Below are positions 57,040 to 64,000 of a stretch of DNA of 64,000 nucleotides, one piece after another. Made by a program: the position numbers and the translations under genes. Source of the stretch: Sympetrum striolatum (taxonomy: Eukaryota; Arthropoda; Insecta; Odonata; Libellulidae); NCBI GenBank assembly GCA_947579665.1, contig OX388346.1, forward strand, positions 94,676,615-94,740,614, read 5' to 3'. The notes beneath the pieces were generated by a model. It did not search any database. It was not told the DNA's origin and saw only the letters and a list, made by a program, of their open reading frames with translations. Numbering within the stretch: the first letter of the stretch is position 1; each line of letters opens with the position of its first letter.

Positions 57040-58020
57040 TAACCGGTACCTGCGTACAGTTCTACCTTAAAACAGCCTTATTCATCCGGTTCCCATGTGA
57101 GTAATTCGCTAAAATGGGCTCAGTAGCCAAATATGTTAATTTCCCAAAAGGTTTAACTTTTCCCTCGACACTAATTAAGCTAATTAATGGGGTATTTACC
57201 GAATTTTGGGGAGAAACTAACCGGTTAATGGTACTCCGCCGCACTTGAACCTCCAAACAGTCTTCTAGACGTACGGATTCTTCTACAAACACTCAAACCG
57301 GCAATTTATCCATCCAAGCAGATGGACCCTCCGGTGGTTCGGTAAGTTTTTTGAAGCTCACAGCTCTGGATGGGTGTTCCAGCACCGGGTTTTCACCGCA
57401 CCTCACCCAGCACCATGCACACCACTGGGGAACACTCTTCAACCGGCAAAATTCGCCCCGTTTTGAGGGTATTTCCACTCTTTTGACACTCGGCTCACGC
57501 TGGGACGAAATCTTCCGTTAAAACGAACAGTTTTCCCGGATTTACCACCTTAAACAGTTCTTCCGGAAGCAAATCTTAAAGGGAAGTCCTTCTACAAGGT
57601 CTCCAGCACTGGAACGCACTGCTAAACCGGCAAATTCTTCCAGTTTTGGGGGTCTTCCTACCGTTTTAACAGTGGATGACGCAGAAATAAGGAAATTCCG
57701 CTGTATCGAACGGTTTTCTGGATTTTGCTGCCCCTAATCGTTCTTCCGGGGGCAAGGCTTGAGAGCACGCCCTTCTGCAATGTTGGCACCACTGGAATTA
57801 TCTGCTTTGCCGGCAATTTTTTCCGGTTTACAGGTTTTTCCCCCGTTTTAACACTGGTTACGCAGAAATTCCGCAATAACCAACTGTTTACCGGGCTGCA
57901 ATCGATCTTCCGGGACTGGAATCGAAGAGCACGTCCTTCTCCAATGTCCGCACTACCGGAAACCACCGCTAAACCGGATAAATTCTTCCGGTTTTGAGGA
58001 AATTCTCGCCTGTTTAACAC
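57040..58020 (+). repeat. Satellite array, ~185-bp monomer, GC-richer
   Basis: Monomers marked by AACCGGCAAATTCTTCC and CCGTTTTAACA at about 57439, 57624, 57809 and 57973 (185, 185, 164), with earlier weaker copies from 57040. A long minus-strand ORF (57658-58116) crosses it and is probably incidental. Confidence 0.78.
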
Positions 58021-58189
58021 TTTTTCCGTCTGATGGTCTTTGGATGACCTTCCCAGAAGCCTTCCGCAGCCAAGACGCGGCGAAGGCCGGAGCTGAGAGA
58101 GTAGGGAACCGCGCAAGAATGCGGTTAACCGGTTCGGGCGAGAAAAAATGACGAGGGGGAAAAAAGCAGTTGTATCTCAGAGCTCTTGA

Positions 58190-58345
58190 TCTTCACTGGA
58201 GTGGATGGTGAGAGAGGCTCGGATGGGAGATGGGGGAGGGGCCGGGGACCGCCCTATAACGCCCCCCATTGGATGCCGGGAACGCCCCCCGAGGCCACGC
58301 CCCCTCAGGGGGGTGAGGCACACGCGCTGTGCCTTATGTCCGGGG
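58190..58345. promoter_or_regulatory. GC-box and CCAAT-rich segment
   Basis: GGGGGAGGGGCCGGGG, CCATTGG (58266-58272, an inverted CCAAT box) and GGCCACGCCCCC (58292-58303, GC box). This looks like a housekeeping-type promoter, but no adjoining exon is recognised. Confidence 0.35.
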
Positions 58346-58814
58346 GAAGAAGCCGAGTGGAAGTTAATATTCCGTATTTTCGTATTTATCTGCCATTTGA
58401 CGAGTTGCCCTTTTTTTAATGTGTCTTAAGGTAATCCAACAAAAAAATCACAGAGCAAACACTTTTACATAAATTATAACACACACTCGTACATAAAAGA
58501 GAATAGTTTTCAGAACCTAATTTATAAAACGATTTTGTTAAGCTGCGAACTGAAATTGCTTTTCTTTTGAAGCAAACAAAGTTCTTGGCGATGCATATTA
58601 AAGGTGTACTCGGCTCTGGTTTCTACCTACGATATTTATTACGTAAATTGTGGCGCGCTATCGGTTTATCCGGAATATGACCTCTTTCATCCGGAACGTA
58701 CGCCTTTCCAATCCGGAATTATAACTATAGCACATTACATCAAGTAGATTTAGGAGGAATTGTCATTAAGTATTCAGCCCTGAAGGCCGGTTGGTCCCCT
58801 CCGGCAGTGAGGAA

Positions 58815-58990
58815 TGAGGTTCACTAGGCAGGATGAGGAGTGAGGTAGTTTGCTTTCCTTTTTAAGCCAGAATGCTATAAGTGGAACATGTCCACCCAAA
58901 AGGAGCACAATTAGTAATTTCTTGGCATTTCGTAAGGAGAAATCAGTGCAATTATTCACTCATACCTCAGTATAGCTTTAATTTCATCAC
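58815..58990 (+). repeat. Dispersed repeat R3, copy
   Basis: GGCAGGATGAGGAGTGAGG followed by AGTGGAACATGTCCACCC and TTTCTTGGCATTTCG. Confidence 0.5.
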
Positions 58991-59212
58991 AGCCATGATC
59001 AAGACGGGGACAAAGAAAACTCAAAGATACATTGCATTGTTGAATATATGTGCCATGATGTTGAAGTCTCTAACCAACATATTACACTGAATTGTAAGTA
59101 CTTCCCCAAACTTATGCAAATATATCAAATGTTGATTACAAACTATTCCTCTAACAGATACAAATTTCAAGTCATGGTACGTGCAGAAGGCCAAAGATTA
59201 GGCATAATATTA

Positions 59213-59729
59213 CAGTCGAAACTCGATAACTCGAAGAAAACGTCCGGCCCTTGAGAAAACCTCGATTAGTCGAAGAAAAAACAGTGCATAACTCGAATTT
59301 ATTACTCGACGACGTTTTGGGCGTAAAAACCTTTATAAGTCGAATTTTCGGTAGCCCGACCTCTATAACTCGAATTTTCCAAGAACGTATTTTACAAAAG
59401 ACAGCGTGTGAACTGTATTTTGTGACGAAAATTTACTCTTTTTTTTATCTTGGTTTTATAAGTGCTGCTGATTAAAAGCTTACGCTATTAAAGTGTTCCT
59501 AAAACCAGCTGTCTCTTTTATTTCCCCGGATTTATTTCCCCACTTTTAAGTAAGCACTGCAAAAAAGTCACTAGATTTTGTTGTCTTAATCAAAAATGAA
59601 ATTTTAATGCAGTGGTGATCATAAGAAAACCTCGATAACTTGAATTCTAGGTTACAGAACCTCGATAAGTCGAAACCTCTATTACTCGAACTTTTAGCCC
59701 TTGAGATTCGAGTTATCGAGGTTCGACTG
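59213..59729. mobile_element. pogo/Tigger-like MITE, 517 bp
   Basis: Inverted ends CAGTCGAAACTCGATAACTC and, at the right, its near complement ending TATCGAGGTTCGACTG, flanked by TA (59211-59212 and 59730-59731). Subterminal CTCGAATT and CTCGATAA words are repeated inside. No transposase. Confidence 0.8.
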
Positions 59730-60111
59730 TAATATTAAATTTGCATTGTAAATGGAATGGACTGTATGATGTAGGAAAAAATTATTACTATTTACGGACT
59801 TAATAATTGTCATTATTAATTCTGACAATTTATACGTAAATCCAGATCAACTGATATTACGGAAATTACGGTATATCAACGCATGCTCGTTAATCCGGCA
59901 AATTCGTACAATTATCCGTAACTGTACACAATACGCATAGATCTATAGCGATACATATGACGAATATTACGCTATATCAACAAATAATCCTTTATTCGGT
60001 GTACTGTGCCGGTTTTCCGGTTTACTTTGTCGTGAGAGAAATGAGTGAATTTTTGAGGAAGAATTTTCGCTGCGGGAAAACACTGAATAGAAGGTTTTCC
60101 TTGTATCTCTC

Positions 60112-60270
60112 ACTCGATTTTCTAATTCATAATTACACTTTCCACTCAATAGTTATTTAATTGCTAATAACAATTGAGCGATATTCCACACTCAATTTTA
60201 TAATTCTTAATTGCACTATCAACTCAATAGTTATTTAATTGCTAGTAACAATTGAGTAATGATTGTTATA
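60112..60270 (+). repeat. 79-bp tandem duplication
   Basis: ACTCAATAGTTATTTAATTG occurs in both units (from about 60112 and 60191), each followed by CTA(A/G)TAACAATTGAG. Confidence 0.85.
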
Positions 60271-61140
60271 TTTCACACTCGTGAAATACCTGCGAAACTA
60301 ACAGATAGCTAAATTCGATGATGAAAGTTGAAAGTGATATAAAAAGAAGAAAAATCGATAGAGAGACACAATAAAGAATGAACAAATGATGATGTATTTA
60401 CATAAAAAACAGTCTCTCACAAACTGAAACTAATTGCGAGATGAGTTTAAAATATAACGACAGGAAACGTATCAATAGTAAAAACATTAAAATTATATGC
60501 ATGAATATAGTAGAGAAACAGAATATTCACTGGATTATACTAATTTTGTCGGTTATTTTAGTATTAAATTAGCGCGAACAGGATTTCGCTTAATAAAAGC
60601 TCGTCAAATATCCGGAATGAGACAAGAATTTAGAAAAATACAAGCAAATACGTGGTAAAACTACTAAAAAGTCTAAAACACTTAAAAAAGAAAATACAAT
60701 AAAATTGTACAATAATACGCAATTATATCAAATTTAAATTAAATTACCGCTTAAACCATGAAAAAATTCAGAAAAACTTTATTGAAAGCATTAATTAAAT
60801 CAGAAATGAATAATTAAGTGCGTAAAATAAACAATTAAATGATTCAAAAATGCAAAGGAGAAATAAATAGTTATTTAGAAGTGGTCAAATGATCTCCTTC
60901 TCGTGGTTTGGTCCAGCGAAGTCAAGAAAAGTACCAAACGAAGGCAAATAAAGAATCTTAGAAATACCGAGTCACTTTAAAAAGACAAAAGAAAGAAATA
61001 CGATCAAAATGAATATATTCAGTTATATATTACTGATATATTACGGATAAACTGGTATATATTCCGCTTTAAAGGATTCCGGATAAAATATATCGCATGC
61101 TGGGGAAGCAGATTCACATGCCAGAAAACCGATAATCCGG
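60271..61140. other. AT-rich spacer
   Basis: Very A-rich plus strand, no gene recognised. Confidence 0.35.
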
Positions 61141-61141
61141 A

Positions 61142-61415
61142 ATGTTACCTCACTCCTCACCCAGTAAGCCTCACTACCCCGCACTACACCCTCTTAAAGG
61201 GGTATGAGGTACCAACCAACCTCTCAATCCAACACTTGCGATATTTCGGTCTAAAAATCAATTTTTCTAAATGGAAATATTAAAAAATATCACCCAACTA
61301 CCTCACTCCTCACCCAGTAAGCCTCACTACCCCGCCTCGCCCCCTATTAAAGGGGTATGAGGCCTCTGAATCCAACACTTGCGATATTTCGGTCTAAAAA
61401 TCAATTTTTCGGAAT
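61142..61415 (+). repeat. 156-bp tandem duplication
   Basis: TACCTCACTCCTCACCCAGT at 61145 and 61301 and AACACTTGCGATATTTCGG in both units. The second unit is shorter. Confidence 0.9.
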
Positions 61416-61489
61416 CGCAGTAGTTGAAATAAAAAGGCAAGATGGCGACGATGGTGATTATATCTTTTGTCAGATGAATGTCCGCTTTC

Positions 61490-61640
61490 CCGCCCCCCGA
61501 CGCCCTCTCCCGCCCATTCCCGGTCCCGTTCCCGCCCACGGACGCCCCCCCGTCATTAAGCGGAGGATTCCACGGGGGTGAGGAAAAGAGAGATTCCCCT
61601 GCAATTTGATCGCACGTCAGCGCGCGGGGGTGTGGAAAAA
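61490..61640. other. GC-rich segment
   Basis: C-rich run with repeated CCCGCCC words (61490-61550). Promoter-like composition only; no start-site motif or exon seen. Confidence 0.3.
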
Positions 61641-61719
61641 TCCGCTCCCGTAATCCTATGGAATCTGAACGTCACACGATCTGTATTTATGTATAATCCT
61701 ATGCAATGATCACCCCTGT

Positions 61720-62175
61720 GTGTATATATTTATGTATCCGACGTCAGTAACTGCCGTAAGAAATGGGAGAAATTTTAGAACTTTAATTCAATGCACTTCC
61801 CGACGTCATAGGATTATAAATTTAATGGGAGTCATTAAAGGTCTATAGGAGTATTACGTATTGATATTTGTCTGTCCAAAGTATCCTTGGTTCGATTCTG
61901 GACGACTCGAATCGTCTCTCTCATAAGAAATGCACGTAAAGTTCGTTTTGATCGGTTGCAGACATTTTTTCTTTTTAAGAATAAAATAGGAAATAATGGT
62001 CGTACGAAATCGAGATGAACACCAAAAGAAATGAAATTGAACGAAGATTCTTATTTCGGTCGTGGAATATCGTATTAGAGTCGAAATTGAGAGAAAAAAG
62101 ACAAAAAAGACGGAAAATTCGTGTAATTTCGTGGGCATAAACAACTCCCTAACGACGAAGGTGATTGTTGAACCT
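61720..62175 (+). repeat. R1 Helitron-like body, long copy
   Basis: Forward-oriented copy: TATATATTTATGTATCCGAC at the start, GGTTCGATTCTGGACGAC (61890), CATAAGAAATGCACG, ending GGTGATTGTTGAACC. Confidence 0.7.
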
Positions 62176-62369
62176 AACTGATTTATTTTCAGAGTTTAAA
62201 TGCATTGAAATGATCATTTATAATGAAAACTCCAATTTCATATCAGAATTATTCATATTTTTGGCAAATAATTATTATTCAATAGTAATTCACTAGTGTA
62301 GAATAATTCAACTAGAATTGGTAGGAATAACACTAATTAAGACAATATTTCACGATCGAAATAAGAATC

Positions 62370-62985
62370 TTAGTTCAATTTCCTTTCTTTTGGTGTTCAT
62401 CTCGATTTCGTACGACCATTATTTCTGATTTAATTCCGCAAAAGAAAAAATGTCTGTAATCCTATTCTTTCACGAACCTCATCTTTGCATCTTCCAAAGA
62501 AAAGAGTACTTCCCAAGTAGGAGGATCCATCCACCTGCTCCATCCACCCTAATACAGTCAACTTAGCTCTCTTTCCCTCGGCGAACCTCGATCATCAACT
62601 TGGTATTATATCTAAGCACTAACTGTCATGCAGGAGGAACAGTTTGAAAGACAGATCCGAAAGTTATAGCTGCTCCGACACCGGATATTTCACAGTAGCA
62701 TTGCATGATGGATTGAAACAGATGGATTGAAACAGACGAACAAAAGTTCGTTTTGACCGATTGCAGACATTTTTTCTTTCGCGGAATTAAATCGGAAATA
62801 ATGGTCGTACGAAATCGAGATTAGTACCAAAAGAAAGGAAATTGAACGAAGATTCTTATTTCGGTCGTGGAATATCGTATTCGAGTCGAAATTGAGAGAA
62901 TTTTGGCAAAAAAGACGAAAAATTCGTGTGATTTTTGTGGGCATAAACAATTCCCTAGCAACAAAGGTGATTGTTGGGCTCAACT
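62370..62985. repeat. R1 fragments in both orientations
   Basis: A reversed piece at about 62346-62455 and a forward piece at 62735-62985 (GATTGCAGAC through GGTGATTGTTGGG). The 62460-62730 spacer has no gene. Confidence 0.55.
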
Positions 62986-62999
62986 CAATGTTTAATATT

Positions 63000-63710
63000 C
63001 TTTCATTTCAACCTTATTTATATATATATACACAGATTTGGAATGCTGTACGATTTTACATGGCTAAATCACAATTCAGTTCGTTAGTCTTTTCTCGAGT
63101 TTAATTGTACATTTGCGTTAGAGGCTATAATCATTTCCTCTTAATATTTAATTTCAAAGTTTATCAATTTTGCAATGCCTATTTTTTACTGATATGTTTT
63201 CTGAGAGTTGAGGAAGTAAAGAATTATATACAATTTAACGTAGAAAAATTTAACTCAAAAATTATTATTAAAAACTATTTTATATTATTAATTTAATTAT
63301 ATTATTCCTTATTTTAATATTTAATTTAACTCTAATTAAAAGGCATAATGAACTACGTTTTCTATTAAAATTATTATTCAAAATACGTTTGTCTTTGCAG
63401 TTAAACTGTATTTTTGTTCAAACACGGGAAAAAAATCAGGTTTTTTGTCGCCTCGTCGATTAAATCACACATACGAAACGTTGCAAGCAGGATTTATTTC
63501 TTGTGCAGTGTTTAATTAAACATTATCGGCCTTAAATTATCGAGAAAAGCACCAAAGGAATGGAAATTTAATAAAAAATATCATGATAGTAGTGGAATAT
63601 CGGTTAAACGTTAATTTTTGAATGAAATTTCATGCAGTTCACGATAGCGTAGACATTTTAAACCCTTGGGAGTCATCAGGGTGACAAAGAACGATTTATT
63701 AGCGACGTTA
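63000..63710. other. AT-rich spacer
   Basis: No gene recognised. Confidence 0.35.
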
Positions 63711-63714
63711 TTAT

Positions 63715-63960
63715 GTCTAAAGTATCATTGGTTCGACTCTGGACGACTGGAAGATATTCTAGTAAGAAATGCAAGTTAATCACTTTTTTCCGTCTGCAGA
63801 CTTTGCTTCTTTTACAGTTTTAAATAAGAAATAATGGTCGTACAAAGACAATAAAAGTACCAAGCGAATGCAAATTGAATGCAGATTCTCATTTAGGTCG
63901 TGTTATACACTTATGGAATCGAAATTACGAGAAATATGTCAGAAAAGAAACGAAAATTAC
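63715..63960 (+). repeat. R1 Helitron-like body, copy
   Basis: CATTGGTTCGACTCTGGACGAC (63727), AGTAAGAAATGCAAG, GAAATAATGGTCGTAC, then a GGTCGTGTTATA block. Runs close to the window end. Confidence 0.55.
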
Positions 63961-64000
63961 TTAATACCCGTTACCAAAAACAGTAGGTTTACTCATTCCA

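Noticed and set aside
57658..58116. 152-codon minus-strand ORF
   Set aside because: It crosses the GC-richer 185-bp satellite and has no recognisable domain.

Overview
This window looks like AT-rich intergenic or intronic DNA from an arthropod nuclear genome. The evidence is the mixture of mobile elements: a jockey-group LINE with a three-knuckle Gag, CR1-like LINEs, a Penelope-like element, a D,D34D mariner, a piggyBac fragment, and hAT-like, pogo-like and Helitron-like non-autonomous elements. There is no operon structure, and no host protein-coding gene can be assigned with confidence. I cannot name the species.

Layout. 1-3.3 kb: a decayed jockey-group LINE cut off by a piggyBac transposase fragment. 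3.4-4.5 kb: a 1.1 kb inverted-repeat element. 4.95-9.31 kb: a 4.36 kb foldback element with ~0.6 kb terminal inverted repeats, carrying a nearly intact 1.3 kb mariner. 10.1-10.5 kb: related terminal modules. 13-22 kb: LINE remnants, a Penelope-like element inserted in an older repeat, a hAT-like MITE, and a CR1-like LINE (family A) inserted inside another LINE (family B), each with visible target duplications. 23-36.5 kb: mostly tandem arrays, Helitron-like pieces, tRNA-like palindromes and a 20-bp minisatellite. 36.5-52 kb: a promoter-like segment with a small hydrophobic ORF, a transposase fossil, Helitron-like copies, and LINE 3' ends. 52.6-58 kb: two further satellites and a GC-rich zone. 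58-64 kb: a GC-box-rich segment, a pogo-like MITE and more Helitron-like bodies.

Two themes stand out. First, at least ten tandem arrays with mutually dissimilar sequences all have monomers of about 160-200 bp, close to nucleosome length. Second, one set of these arrays is built from modules that each carry a tRNA T-arm-like hairpin with a Pol III B-box core (GGTTCGA). The module order is conserved between copies, including two copies in opposite orientation about 10 kb apart, and two copies end in the same 8-bp stem hairpin. I infer that these are Helitron-like non-autonomous elements that amplified a T-arm-like module.

Possible host signals are weak: a 40-nt GT/AG-bounded segment at 44.1 kb, a 56-nt minus-strand one at 56.9 kb, a signal-peptide-like ORF at 36.7-36.9 kb, and GC-rich promoter-like segments at 31.6-31.9, 36.5-36.6 and 58.2-58.35 kb. 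All coordinates of diverged repeats are approximate to about 10-20 bp because they were read by eye.
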